A stretch of DNA of 64,000 bases from Bacteriovoracaceae bacterium (GCA_947441615.1 CANEUH010000007.1:1-64000), one strand, 5' to 3'; numbered from the stretch's first letter, positions 55,811 through 64,000 are shown. The notes: generated by a model not told the origin, from the letters alone. Made by a program: numbers and translations.

Positions 55811-56882
55811 GGTCATTCCCCAAAGACTTATCCGCTTGAACAAAAATATTCGTGTACGGAAGATTGATCTGAACACCGGCGAAAGCACGAGTGAGGAATG
55901 AATCCACGTTACCTGAACCGCTGATGTTGGCCTCGGCTTGGACTTTCATGTTTTCATTTGCTGGACCAGGAGCAGTTGGGTCAAAAGTTAAATTTGTTTC
56001 ATCTGCATTCAAGGCCCCAGCAGCTTTAGCCTTACCAAAGTTCATATCTACACCCAAACCAGTATAAAGTGAAAGAAAGTAGAGAAGTTGAACATTGGTT
56101 GAAACTTCAACTGGAATTGAATGAGTGTTAACATCAATCGTTGCGGCTGGTTTTCCAGTGAGCGTACCAGTAACTGTTCCTGAAGCTCCACCAGAAGAAA
56201 TAGTTTCATTAATAGTTTCATTTAAATCTGTTGTGAAAGTGAGACGTGTAGAATTGTATTCATATCCCGTGTGAACTTTCACTCCACCCCAGCGAACGAG
56301 GCTATTGCCTTTTGGTTTCACGAGATCATAACTAGCATGGAAGCCAAAAGACTTTAAGTCAGCTTGAAGGCTGTCTTTATTAGCGTCTCCCATCTTTCTA
56401 TCAAGATCATAACCAAGATAGTTAAAATAGATATTCAAGCGGTCTGTATAGAGGCCGAGAATCTTTTCAGTATCTAACCAGCCTAAGTTAGTACCAATCA
56501 TGAGTCCACCCTGAACGCCAACTCCAGAGATGTCTGATCCTGTGGCCTTATCTTTTTCAAGATCCGCTCCAACACCAACTCCAGCTCCAATCATGACGAC
56601 TTTCATTCTTGAAGCATAGTCAGAACCAATTCCTTTACCGGCCATCACTGAAGAATTGGCCATGCCTTGCATGAATCTTTGTTGATTAGAGGTTGAAGGA
56701 AACTCCTTATTTATATCCGCTTGAACAGTACTAAGTTCTGTGTCCCAAGCAGCTTTAAGCCCTGGGTTAGCATTCAATGTAGCCCCGTAGTCAGTGGTGG
56801 TTAGTTTGAATAACTGCGCCTTCGATTCAGTAGAATAAAGACCAAAACCTAAAATAAGTGATAGTAACAGGACTTGTTTCAT
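55773..56882 (-). CDS. predicted outer-membrane beta-barrel protein
   Basis: 369 residues with a signal peptide (LLSLILGFGLYSTESKA|QL). The mature part has many Gly/aromatic strands (YDLDRKMG, GVKVHTGYEY, FAGVQINLPYTNIFVQ) and ends ASAGLRFVY, the Phe/Tyr-terminated last strand typical of barrels. Good ribosome site (GAAGGA) and sigma-70-like promoter upstream. No named family recognised; it may be a porin-like or structural protein of the envelope. Confidence 0.7.
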   Translation of the reverse strand: MKQVLLLSLILGFGLYSTESKAQLFKLTTTDYGATLNANPGLKAAWDTELSTVQADINKEFPSTSNQQRFMQGMANSSVMAGKGIGSDYASRMKVVMIGAGVGVGADLEKDKATGSDISGVGVQGGLMIGTNLGWLDTEKILGLYTDRLNIYFNYLGYDLDRKMGDANKDSLQADLKSFGFHASYDLVKPKGNSLVRWGGVKVHTGYEYNSTRLTFTTDLNETINETISSGGASGTVTGTLTGKPAATIDVNTHSIPVEVSTNVQLLYFLSLYTGLGVDMNFGKAKAAGALNADETNLTFDPTAPGPANENMKVQAEANISGSGNVDSFLTRAFAGVQINLPYTNIFVQADKSLGNDLIGASAGLRFVY

Positions 56883-56917
56883 TGGATTCCTTCCCGTAAA
56901 TGTCTTGTGAAGGCAAT

Positions 56918-56946
56918 ATTTTAGGGGGATAGATCACAACCTGTAA
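56918..56946 (-). promoter_or_regulatory. candidate promoter of the outer-membrane protein gene
   Basis: On the minus strand TTACAG (56941-56946) and TAAAAT (56918-56923), spaced 17 bp, 36 bases before the start codon. Confidence 0.45.
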
Positions 56947-57028
56947 TCAGAAATTTTTACTCTTCTCCTGACAAAGGTTGAGCCCCATGATACAGAGAGT
57001 CCAAATTATTAAAATAAAAGGCTTCTTT

Positions 57029-58360
57029 ATGTTCTTAAACGCTGATTTGCACCCAGGACTTGAGGGATATTTCAAGGAACAGGGACTTAAAACTGCGACT
57101 TTGGTCCAAAAAAAGGTGATTCCGGAGATCCTTAATCGGAAATCCATCATCGTTTTGTCTGAAACTGGCTCAGGAAAAACTCTTTCTTATGCGCTGCCAA
57201 TCGTGAGTAATATTAAAAAAAGGGAAGAAAAGTCAGGAGTGAATAATCAGAAGGGTTCACCTTACGCCCTTATCATTGCTCCTACCCGTGAACTTGCTTC
57301 ACAAATATTTGGGGTCTTTAAAGGAATTTCTTATCACATGAAAGTTCGTGTGAGGGATCTCACTGGTGGAGACACTCACGCGAAGATGAAATCTGTGGCG
57401 AGTGGCTCTTATGAAATTTTGATCGCAACTCCATCGAGAATAAAAAGTGCCATTCAAAAAAAAGAATTAAGTTTAAGTCAGCTTCAGTATGTGATTTTTG
57501 ATGAGGCCGATCAGCTGTTTGATATGGGATTTAAAAAAGATTTAGATTTCATGATCGAATACTTAGATTTAAGTATGATTCAATTGGGATTCATCACCGC
57601 CACTCTCCCGGAGGAAGTCGAAAATTATATCCTGGAGAAATTTCCTGAAGTAAATTTTAACCGGATTGCGTCCGATGTCTCTCACGCACCTCAGTCCCGT
57701 ATTGATACTTATAATGTGAAAGTCACTCCATCTGAAAAAGATATGGTGGTGAAAATGTTCTTAGAAAAACAGGCCGAAGGACGAGGCATTATTTTTACTA
57801 ATCAAAGAAATCAAGCCGAAGATCTTTTTAAATATCTCTCTGAAAAGATGCCAAAACTAAAAATGAAGCTTCTTCACGGGGACTTAGAGAAGAAAGACCG
57901 TGAAGCTGCGATTCGCTCGTTTGTTGAAAAGAAAGCTCAAATCCTGGTCGCTACTGATGTGGCCGCTCGTGGGATTGATATTCAAGATCTCGTTTGGGTA
58001 TTAAATTATGGTTTACCGAAGACAGGTATCTACTATCTTCACCGCTGCGGACGTGTCGCCCGAGGGGGAAGAAAGGGAATTGTTTATAATCTCGTCGCTT
58101 CTCATGATGCAAAGATGATTGCTCACATTAATGAAGCCATCATGAATCAGAAGCACTTGAATCTGGATGTTATTCCTGAAGATAAAATGAAGGAAGATAA
58201 ACAGGTTGTGAAAAAATATGTCGAAAAGGCACCCGCTACCTTTCGAGGGAAAGCTCAAAGGGTGCGTGGAGCAGCGAGAGTTCAAAAGACTGAAAAGGAA
58301 CTTCGAAATGCTCCAGCTGAAAGGCCAAAGCGCAACCGCGGTATTAAACGACGTCGTTAA
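57029..58360 (+). CDS. DEAD-box RNA helicase
   Basis: 443 residues from the ATG at 57029 (AAAGG 7 bases upstream; earlier starts at 56978/56987 lack a site). Motifs: the Q-motif glutamine, SETGSGKT (44-51), PTRELASQ, GG, TPSR, DEAD, TATLP, and VATDVAARGIDI. Motif VI is HRCGRVARGG instead of HRxGRxGR, as in some organellar helicases. A basic, R/K-rich C-terminal tail (KRNRGIKRRR) may bind RNA. Unwinds or remodels RNA, perhaps in ribosome assembly or cold growth. Overlaps the patatin gene by 17 bases at the 3' end. Confidence 0.92.
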   Translation: MFLNADLHPGLEGYFKEQGLKTATLVQKKVIPEILNRKSIIVLSETGSGKTLSYALPIVSNIKKREEKSGVNNQKGSPYALIIAPTRELASQIFGVFKGISYHMKVRVRDLTGGDTHAKMKSVASGSYEILIATPSRIKSAIQKKELSLSQLQYVIFDEADQLFDMGFKKDLDFMIEYLDLSMIQLGFITATLPEEVENYILEKFPEVNFNRIASDVSHAPQSRIDTYNVKVTPSEKDMVVKMFLEKQAEGRGIIFTNQRNQAEDLFKYLSEKMPKLKMKLLHGDLEKKDREAAIRSFVEKKAQILVATDVAARGIDIQDLVWVLNYGLPKTGIYYLHRCGRVARGGRKGIVYNLVASHDAKMIAHINEAIMNQKHLNLDVIPEDKMKEDKQVVKKYVEKAPATFRGKAQRVRGAARVQKTEKELRNAPAERPKRNRGIKRRR

Positions 58361-59471
58361 ATCTTAGAATTTCATCTTTCATTTTATAAGTGTCTTCATA
58401 TCCAAGCTCCATGAGGGGCTTGGTATAGGACTGATCGAAGGCCAGATAACTTAAAAGATCTAGACCCTCATTCTCAGAAACTCCAATCCCTTTTAATAGG
58501 TAGCGAAGAATAGGAGGAAGTTCTGCTGAGATGTTAGAGGTCATCTTTCCTAGGTCTCTAGATGGTCGAATGAGAAGAATCGGAACTGTTTTTAATTCTG
58601 GATGGGCCCCTTCACTAATGAGTTCATTTATTCTTTGAAGTCTTTCAACATCAGCGTCAAGTGAGTCCAAAAAGATCGCATTGAGCATCACTCCCGCCAC
58701 TTGCCCGAGGGTGGGATTAGAAAATGGCGAGAAAGCTAAATTTTTCATTTTCTCTTTCTGATGGGGATGACGAACACCAATCGCAATAATTTTTTTTGCT
58801 CCTAAATGGATCGCAGGGGAGAGCGGCGTTGTTTGCCTAATACACCCGTCCCCATAGAAACTTTCTCCTATTTGAATGGGAGGAAAGAAAAAGGGAATCG
58901 CGGAGGACGCCATGAGATGCTCTACTTTAAGTTTTTCTCTGTGAGAAAAACGGTCTGAGCGCGCCCAATCTTTTATTTCATGTGCACCATCATAAAAAAT
59001 GACATTCGTTCCTGAATTATAATTTGTCGTTGAGAGAGAAATTCCATGAAGATTCTTGTTCTCGATATTTTTGGCGATATGGTTAAAGTCAATTTCTCTA
59101 AGGGCGAGACTTCTTAATGGAGCCGTATCAAGGAGATGATTAACTGTACTTCTACCTTCAGAGAGTCCACCAAAGACAGTCCTAGAGATCCACTTGGCCC
59201 CTAAATCAGAAATGGTTCTTGTTCTTAAGTCAAAAATGTTTTGCGGCTTCACTCTCATCCAGAGTTCATAAAGATTATGGGTTGCCACATCCCAATTTTC
59301 ACAGTTGGCCGCAAGATAGGTGGAATTAATTCCGCCTGCAGAATTTCCGGAGATGACGTCAAAAAGGTTGTTCTTCTTTCCTAGAATCTCGTAAAGAGCT
59401 CTAACACTACCAACTTGAAATGCTGCCCTAGCACCCCCGCCAGTCATGACGAGGCCTGTTTTAATAGTCAT
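58344..59471 (-). CDS. patatin-like phospholipase
   Basis: 375 residues. GGGARAAFQVG gives the oxyanion hole, GNSAG the nucleophile (Ser44) and YGDGCIRQ the catalytic Asp (the usual DG[GA] is DGC here). No signal peptide, so it is cytoplasmic or leaves by a type III/other route. Patatins hydrolyse membrane phospholipids or lipid esters; in BALO-like predators such enzymes have been proposed to act on prey membranes, but nothing here shows that. Stands alone between the helicase and the flavin oxidoreductase. Confidence 0.88.
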   Translation of the reverse strand: MTIKTGLVMTGGGARAAFQVGSVRALYEILGKKNNLFDVISGNSAGGINSTYLAANCENWDVATHNLYELWMRVKPQNIFDLRTRTISDLGAKWISRTVFGGLSEGRSTVNHLLDTAPLRSLALREIDFNHIAKNIENKNLHGISLSTTNYNSGTNVIFYDGAHEIKDWARSDRFSHREKLKVEHLMASSAIPFFFPPIQIGESFYGDGCIRQTTPLSPAIHLGAKKIIAIGVRHPHQKEKMKNLAFSPFSNPTLGQVAGVMLNAIFLDSLDADVERLQRINELISEGAHPELKTVPILLIRPSRDLGKMTSNISAELPPILRYLLKGIGVSENEGLDLLSYLAFDQSYTKPLMELGYEDTYKMKDEILRFNDVV

Positions 59472-59502
59472 GATTTAATTATGCCGTATTCAACAGAAAT
59501 TG

Positions 59503-60387
59503 CTAGCTTAGTTTTTCCGCAAGGAGCAGGGCCCCAAGGATAGATCCTCTAACATCTGGATGATGGAAAGCATCACCAATGAGAAAAAGATTCTCTTGAA
59601 CCTCAAGATACGGATAAGGTAGGGACGTCGTTGGTGTCACGTAACGCCATTTTTTTAATTCGCTATAATCAATAACCGGTTTATTTGTGTAAGCCGCAAG
59701 AAAATGTGATTCAAGCTCTTTTAGTATCAATTCATCCGAAGAATCAAATAACCTTTCTGATTCTTCTGGATTTGCTCTCATGACAAAACCTGTGGGATGA
59801 AGATTTCTTAACCTCATAGGTATAATAGAGTGAGTAAACGAGCTTGTTGGTAAATCAGGCAAAGCACCATCACGAGTGATGATGAGTGCCATCACCGCTT
59901 TTAAATATGTGATTTTTTTTAATTCTGCTTGGTAAGAAAGATCGTTTTTATCAAGTAGTTCAAGGGCCTGAGGTAGAGGAGCTGTAATGACGAGAATTTT
60001 TGATTCGTAAATTTCGCCATTATCACAAGTTACTTTCCAAGAATGATTTGATCTTGAAATGACTTCGGCCCGAGTTGATTTTTTTATATTGAGATCTTGA
60101 ATTAACTTTTTAGGAAATCTCGTCATGGAGTTTTGTAAAAAAATACCCATGGAATCATTTTTAACTTCCTCTTCTAGACCAGCTTCCACGATTGTTTCTC
60201 TAACCAGAGGATCATCAACGATATAGGGGGCCCCATGATCAAAACCTTGATCTTCCACTCTTCTATTGGCAATCCTTCCACCAACTCCACGTGACTTTTC
60301 AAGGAGGATCGCTCTATTGCCTAAATGGGTTCCCAGGAGAAGACCAGAGACACCTGCACCAATAATGAGTACATCTGTTGAGTTCAT
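59503..60387 (-). CDS. FAD-dependent amine-oxidase/renalase-like oxidoreductase
   Basis: 294 residues. The dinucleotide-binding motif VLIIGAGVSGLLLGTHLG (7-24) and LLEKSRGVGGRIANRR mark the renalase/NAD(P)-binding amine-oxidoreductase family, with HPDVRGSILGALLLAEKL near the end completing FAD binding. Starts one base into the MerR gene's stop (TGATG), so the pair is co-translated. Genes of this type are often linked to CarH/LitR-type regulators, which supports a light or oxidative-stress role, but the substrate is unknown. Confidence 0.82.
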   Translation of the reverse strand: MNSTDVLIIGAGVSGLLLGTHLGNRAILLEKSRGVGGRIANRRVEDQGFDHGAPYIVDDPLVRETIVEAGLEEEVKNDSMGIFLQNSMTRFPKKLIQDLNIKKSTRAEVISRSNHSWKVTCDNGEIYESKILVITAPLPQALELLDKNDLSYQAELKKITYLKAVMALIITRDGALPDLPTSSFTHSIIPMRLRNLHPTGFVMRANPEESERLFDSSDELILKELESHFLAAYTNKPVIDYSELKKWRYVTPTTSLPYPYLEVQENLFLIGDAFHHPDVRGSILGALLLAEKLS

Positions 60388-61328
60388 CAATTGGCAACAA
60401 GAACTTCATCAAGTTCTTTGTGGTTTTTTATTTTTTTAGTATTCTTCCACCGATGCTCTGAGATCAATTTCGTATCAAAGTCACCAAGAAGCCAAATCTT
60501 CACTTTGCTCGATAGTGCCTCAATAACTGTATCAAGAAGTTTGATAACTTCTTTATCTTCATTAGAATTGACCGGTACACTTAGGATAAGAAGGGTTGCT
60601 TCAGTGGCATAGACAGCATCAACAATACTTGGACCGGGTAGATTGGAGTTTAGGTAATAAAAAAACTTTTTATGATGACAACAAAGAAGAGCGCTTATTA
60701 AAAGGGGAAAGGTGTGATGTTCTTTTTCGACACTTGTAAGCACGATTTTAGAGGCTGACTTTAATCCCTTTTCGAAGTGAGAATAAATAATATTTCCTGC
60801 ATGAAACTTTGCAAGAGCAAAGAGGGCTTGGGCCTGGGCATCTTGAAAAGATGAATTATCTCTTCTCGCTCTTACTTCATTAATAAGTGGTTCTATCATA
60901 TCGAGTGCAAAAACTTTTGGAGGAAGTTCATTTTTTGCTTCAGAAAGAAGTTGTGAGATGACATCAACGTTGTAGTTTCCTACAGCATCAAGAAGTCTTC
61001 CTTTCGTTTCGCTAATGTTGAGTTGTTTTTTCGTTGAGTCTTTTTCAACCGTAAGGCCTGCATTTTGCATCAACTTTTCATAAGTGTCTTTGAGCTCTTG
61101 GTCTGAAAGTCTGGCTATTTGTCCGATATTTGTTCCGAGCTGAGTCAGTTGAGAGAGGATGATTAATCGATCAATCTCGCTTGTTGAGTAGAGTCTTCTT
61201 CCATTTGGAGTGCGGGACGGTACTAATGCTTGGTATCTTTTTTCCCAAGCTCTGATGGTGTGTGCCGATAAACCTGAAAGTTGAGCGGCCAGTTGGATGT
61301 TGAATTTTTTGGAACTTTCATCAGACAT
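60387..61328 (-). CDS. MerR-family regulator with degenerate CarH/LitR-type B12 domain
   Basis: 313 residues. Residues ~8-75 are a MerR winged helix-turn-helix (NIQLAAQLSGLSAHTIRAWEKRYQAL, TPNGRRLYSTSEIDRL). The rest matches the architecture of CarH/LitR cobalamin-sensing domains: a helical bundle (~105-190) and a Rossmann-like lobe (~195-300). The cobalamin motif E-x-H-x-x-G reads E203-H-H205-T-F-P208, so the Gly is lost, and the Trp of the bundle is not evident. Binding of B12 is therefore doubtful. It has AGGAAG before its ATG. Divergent from SDR39U1-type gene, with a 171-base shared control region. Confidence 0.8.
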   Translation of the reverse strand: MSDESSKKFNIQLAAQLSGLSAHTIRAWEKRYQALVPSRTPNGRRLYSTSEIDRLIILSQLTQLGTNIGQIARLSDQELKDTYEKLMQNAGLTVEKDSTKKQLNISETKGRLLDAVGNYNVDVISQLLSEAKNELPPKVFALDMIEPLINEVRARRDNSSFQDAQAQALFALAKFHAGNIIYSHFEKGLKSASKIVLTSVEKEHHTFPLLISALLCCHHKKFFYYLNSNLPGPSIVDAVYATEATLLILSVPVNSNEDKEVIKLLDTVIEALSSKVKIWLLGDFDTKLISEHRWKNTKKIKNHKELDEVLVAN

Positions 61329-61394
61329 AAATACTTCCTATAATGCACTCTAACGTAGATAAAACTGCTTCACACTTGAAGTTTTTGATTGTTC

Positions 61395-61408
61395 AGTATT
61401 TGTATACT
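61395..61408. promoter_or_regulatory. inverted repeat in divergent promoter region (candidate operator)
   Basis: AGTAT-TTGT-ATACT, perfect 5-bp arms, lies between the MerR-type regulator and the SDR epimerase gene. A second one, TTAGT-TAG-ACTAA, is at 61456-61468. Either could be a binding site of the regulator. Confidence 0.35.
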
Positions 61409-61455
61409 CAAGAGTTAAAATTATGTTCATTTACCACTTAACCGTTTCCCATAAA

Positions 61456-61468
61456 TTAGTTAGACTAA
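61456..61468. promoter_or_regulatory. second inverted repeat in divergent promoter region (candidate operator)
   Basis: TTAGT-TAG-ACTAA (perfect 5-bp arms), about 31 bases before the epimerase start. It is close enough to the expected -10/-35 area to block or aid RNA polymerase. Confidence 0.35.
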
Positions 61469-61499
61469 TATTAGACTTAAACTTAAAAGGGTGCGTTTT

Positions 61500-62411
61500 A
61501 TGAAAATCTTAGTCACTGGAGCTACTGGATTCGTTGGTCAAAGGGTTGTAAAGCAGCTGACTGATGGTGGTGATCAGGTGGTTGTTTTAACGCGAAATAT
61601 TGCTAAAGGAGCCTTATATTTTGGTAATAAATGCCAATATTTTATGTGGTCCGATACAGCGACTCTTCCTCCTAAGGAAGCTTTTGATGGGGTGGATGCC
61701 GTTATTAATCTTATGGGTGAAGGTATTGCCGATAAGAGATGGGATGAGAGTCAAAAAAAGAAAATTTATGATTCAAGAATTGTCGCCACTTCGAATTTAA
61801 TTGAGGTCATAAAAGGTCTGTCTAAAAAACCGACTTCCTTTATATCTGCATCCGCAGTGGGAATTTACGGGAATCGTTCAGATGAGGAAATTAACGAGTC
61901 CTCTACCACGGCAGATGATTTCCTTGCTCGAATCTGTAAGGATTGGGAGCAGGCAGCTAGTAAAGCAAAAGATTTGGGAATAAGAACTGCCATCATTAGA
62001 ATCGGGGTTGTGATTGGAAAAGATGGAGGGGCCTTGAAAAAGATGCTTCCAATCTTTAAACTTGGTGCAGGCGGGCCAGTTGGTTCTGGTAAACAATATA
62101 TGAGCTGGATTCATGTGGATGACATCGCTGGGATGTTTGTTCGTGCTGCTAAAGATTCCACTCTTGATGGTATTTTTAACGGTACTTCACCTTATCCGGC
62201 AAGGAGCAAAGATTTTGCCCGGGAGCTAGGAAAAGTTCTTCACAGACCGGCCTTTGCACCAGCACCGGCACTAGCCTTAAAGTTAGTCTTTGGAGAAATG
62301 TCTCAAGTTTTACTCGATGGCCAGAAAGTTTTACCTTTAAGATTTAAGGAAAAGAAATTTAGCTATCGCTATCCAACTCTCGAAATGGCACTTACTGAAA
62401 GCACTAGATAA
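61500..62411 (+). CDS. SDR39U1 (TIGR01777) family epimerase
   Basis: 303 residues. An extended short-chain dehydrogenase: N-terminal KILVTGATGFVGQRVV nucleotide-binding motif, DAVINLMGEGIADKRWDESQKK, ISASAVGIYGNRSDEEINE (Ser and the Tyr region), and a C-terminal QVLLDGQKVLPLRFKEKKFSY. These identify the SulA/YfcH-like TIGR01777 group. ATG 61500 is chosen; AAGGG lies ~10 bases before it, whereas the GTG at 61491 abuts it. Substrate unknown. Its neighbours (CarH-like regulator and flavin oxidoreductase) recall clusters in other bacteria with photolyase and DUF523 genes, not present here. Confidence 0.88.
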   Translation: MKILVTGATGFVGQRVVKQLTDGGDQVVVLTRNIAKGALYFGNKCQYFMWSDTATLPPKEAFDGVDAVINLMGEGIADKRWDESQKKKIYDSRIVATSNLIEVIKGLSKKPTSFISASAVGIYGNRSDEEINESSTTADDFLARICKDWEQAASKAKDLGIRTAIIRIGVVIGKDGGALKKMLPIFKLGAGGPVGSGKQYMSWIHVDDIAGMFVRAAKDSTLDGIFNGTSPYPARSKDFARELGKVLHRPAFAPAPALALKLVFGEMSQVLLDGQKVLPLRFKEKKFSYRYPTLEMALTESTR

Positions 62412-62413
62412 TG

Positions 62414-62438
62414 ACTTGGGCCCTTCGATGGGCCCAAT
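62414..62438. terminator. bidirectional terminator
   Basis: TTGGGCCC (62416-62423) and GGGCCCAA (62430-62437) with a 6-base loop lie between the convergent epimerase and aldehyde dehydrogenase genes. T-runs are weak on the plus strand. Confidence 0.7.
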
Positions 62439-63872
62439 CTAAATTTTTATAATAACCTGTTTTAATCTCGTCATCTCTTCAATTGAATACTTCACTCCCC
62501 CCATGCCAAGCCCAGACTTTTTATGCCCGCCAAAAGGCATCTGATCCACTCTAAAGGCGGTGTGGTTATTAATCACAAAAGTCATGGTTGAGATTTTTTT
62601 TGCAATTTGAAGGGCCTTCGTAATATCTTTTGTGAAGAGAGAAGCTTCAAAAAGATAATCACTATCATTGATCCTACTTAAGACTTGATCTTCATCACGA
62701 TATGAATTTACACAAACCACTGGACCAAAGGCTTCCTCTGTCATGAGTGTTGAATCTTCTGAAACACCAGAAAGAATAGTAGGTGAGAGGTATTGCTTAA
62801 GATTTCCAGAAACTTCGTTTCCAAATTCACAGATGGCACCTTTTTGTAGGGCCTCTTGTATCCAATTTTGTAGTCTTGTGACTTCACTAGGTCTTATAAG
62901 AGGGCCAACATCAGTTTTGGCATGAGTCGCGGCACCAACGATGAGTTTTGAAGCTGATTCTTTAAACTTTTGAAGAAAATTTTTAAAGAGAGATTCATGG
63001 ACGTAGATCATTTGAGTTGAAATACATACTTGGCCCGCGTGATAAAAGGCTCCTCTCGTAAGTGAATTAACGGTCAAATCAATGTCAGCATCTTCTCGAA
63101 CGATTGCTGGTGCCTGGCCCCCGTGTTCAAGTGCTAAACGAGTGCCTGGAGCAATTTGTTTTCTAAGTTCCCAACCGACCTTGGCCGAACCAATAAAACT
63201 CACATAATCAAATTCACTAGATGATATTAATGGCCTCAAAATGGGGATGTCGGCGTGAACGACACGAATGCCTCCCCAAGGTAGACCAGCTGTCTTGAGA
63301 GCTTCTTCTAAAAAATGGGCCGACATTGGAGTCGCTGGGGCAGGTTTTAAAACAACTGAACACCCGGCCGCGATCGCACATCCAACTTGATGAGCAATGA
63401 GATTTAATGGGTGGTTAAAAGCCGATATCGCTAGAACTGGACCAATAGGGTCCTTCAATGTGAAGGCAAGATGATCTTTTCCAGCGTTTGACCTCTCCAT
63501 TGGAATCATCTCACCAGAGAGCCTCAGTGTTTCTTCTCCACAGAGCTCCAAAGTTCCTATGGCCCTCTGGACCTCAATTTGAGCATCTTTAAGAGGTTTC
63601 CCCCCCTCAGAAGCGATCACATAGGCGAGTTTTTCTTCTATGTCTTTCAAGTATTGCGCAGTCTTTTTTAGGATGGCCGATCTTTCACAGGGAAGGAGTG
63701 CTGAGATCTTTATTTGGATACTTTTTGTTTCACCTAGTAATCTCTGAATATCCTCTTCAGTTGCCTCTTGGACTTTGCAAAGAAGTTTTCCATCATTGGG
63801 GGAATGGATTTGGGTCCATTGACCCTGTGAAGTCGTAAATTGAAGGGGAATATTTTCTGGTAATTGAAACAT
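62439..63872 (-). CDS. NAD(P)-dependent aldehyde dehydrogenase
   Basis: 477 residues of the ALDH superfamily: AISAFNHPLNLIAHQVGCAI (substrate pocket), VVLKPAPATPMSA (cofactor), FIGSAKVGWEL, LEHGGQAP (general base Glu; ELGG in most members), and HAGQVCIST with the catalytic Cys. Near-C-terminal MPFGGHKKSGLGMGGV is typical. Its own AGGA site is 5 bases before ATG. The substrate, possibly a succinic or phosphonoacetaldehyde-type compound, cannot be told from sequence. Confidence 0.88.
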   Translation of the reverse strand: MFQLPENIPLQFTTSQGQWTQIHSPNDGKLLCKVQEATEEDIQRLLGETKSIQIKISALLPCERSAILKKTAQYLKDIEEKLAYVIASEGGKPLKDAQIEVQRAIGTLELCGEETLRLSGEMIPMERSNAGKDHLAFTLKDPIGPVLAISAFNHPLNLIAHQVGCAIAAGCSVVLKPAPATPMSAHFLEEALKTAGLPWGGIRVVHADIPILRPLISSSEFDYVSFIGSAKVGWELRKQIAPGTRLALEHGGQAPAIVREDADIDLTVNSLTRGAFYHAGQVCISTQMIYVHESLFKNFLQKFKESASKLIVGAATHAKTDVGPLIRPSEVTRLQNWIQEALQKGAICEFGNEVSGNLKQYLSPTILSGVSEDSTLMTEEAFGPVVCVNSYRDEDQVLSRINDSDYLFEASLFTKDITKALQIAKKISTMTFVINNHTAFRVDQMPFGGHKKSGLGMGGVKYSIEEMTRLKQVIIKI

Positions 63873-63908
63873 ACTTGTCCTTAGGCAGGATTCGTTTAAA
63901 ATTTAATT

Positions 63909-64000
63909 ATGAAAAACATCTTATTTCCTCTCATTGTATCTGCATTGTCCATACTTGGTGCATCCTGCGAAACAAAAGAACTCAAGTATAATAAGGAAGA
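63909..64000 (+). CDS. lipoprotein, truncated at the window edge
   Basis: Only the first 30 residues are in the window: a signal sequence ending in the lipobox ILGASC, then charged residues. The frame stays open to the last base. It is divergent from the aldehyde dehydrogenase. Function cannot be judged. Confidence 0.65.
   Translation, partial: MKNILFPLIVSALSILGASCETKELKYNKE

Noticed and set aside
1..64000. CRISPR array, insertion sequence or prophage
   Set aside because: No regularly spaced repeats, transposase, integrase or phage structural genes were found.

Overview
The window is a gene-dense, AT-rich stretch of chromosome from a Gram-negative bacterium. It holds lipoproteins with lipoboxes, two predicted outer-membrane barrels and many exported hydrolases. 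The mix resembles Bdellovibrio-like predators of the Bacteriovorax/Peredibacter type: leucine and tryptophan catabolism, large secreted lipoprotein proteases, and sigma-28 (FliA)-like promoters in front of exported proteins. This placement is an inference from gene content, not a phylogeny. No tRNA, insertion sequence, prophage or CRISPR array was seen, and no stretch over about 300 bases lacks a gene.

Region by region. 1-175: 5S rRNA and its terminator, the end of an rRNA operon. 178-1986: an LTA-synthase-like membrane sulfatase. 2069-8138: a tightly coupled leucine/isovalerate operon (methylcrotonyl-CoA carboxylase, methylglutaconyl-CoA hydratase, HMG-CoA lyase and a second crotonase), in which the usual biotin-carrying alpha subunit is split into two genes. 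8185-12744: small membrane and lipoproteins, a Rep/UvrD helicase and metG. 12741-27228: an accessory-looking block of very large exported proteins (a gluzincin-like lipoprotein, a 1010-residue coiled-coil protein and a 1651-residue cysteine-rich lipoprotein), interrupted by an FHA-RDD membrane protein and uppP. 27405-42575: mostly housekeeping (cinA, a flavoprotein, typA, slipin/NfeD pair, guanine deaminase, xthA, mdh, speD, murD), with an XRE regulator, an RGN-rich protein and a METTL25-like methyltransferase. 42577-50907: a 53-residue membrane peptide, a kynureninase-like enzyme with tryptophan dioxygenase, an M24 peptidase, a matrixin, a barrel protein, serC, an EF-hand lipoprotein and a protein-glutaminase-like enzyme. 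51047-54071: a sigma-28-type promoter driving two lipoproteins, one a predicted metalloprotease. 54068-64000: a tgt that lacks its zinc cysteines, a nuclease, a porin-like protein, a DEAD-box helicase, a patatin, a MerR/CarH-like regulator with a flavin oxidoreductase and an SDR39U1 epimerase, an aldehyde dehydrogenase and a truncated lipoprotein.

How the genes fit together. The leu and trp catabolic enzymes, M24 peptidase and guanine deaminase fit growth on peptides, amino acids and purines from other cells. The exported zincins, glutaminase-like protein, patatin and nuclease could supply such substrates or remodel prey or envelope polymers. Two promoters of the TAAA-N15/16-GCCGATAA type suggest that at least two of the large lipoproteins belong to a motility (attack-phase-like) regulon. 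Convergent genes commonly overlap at their stop codons (8 of 14 pairs), so the layout is unusually compact.
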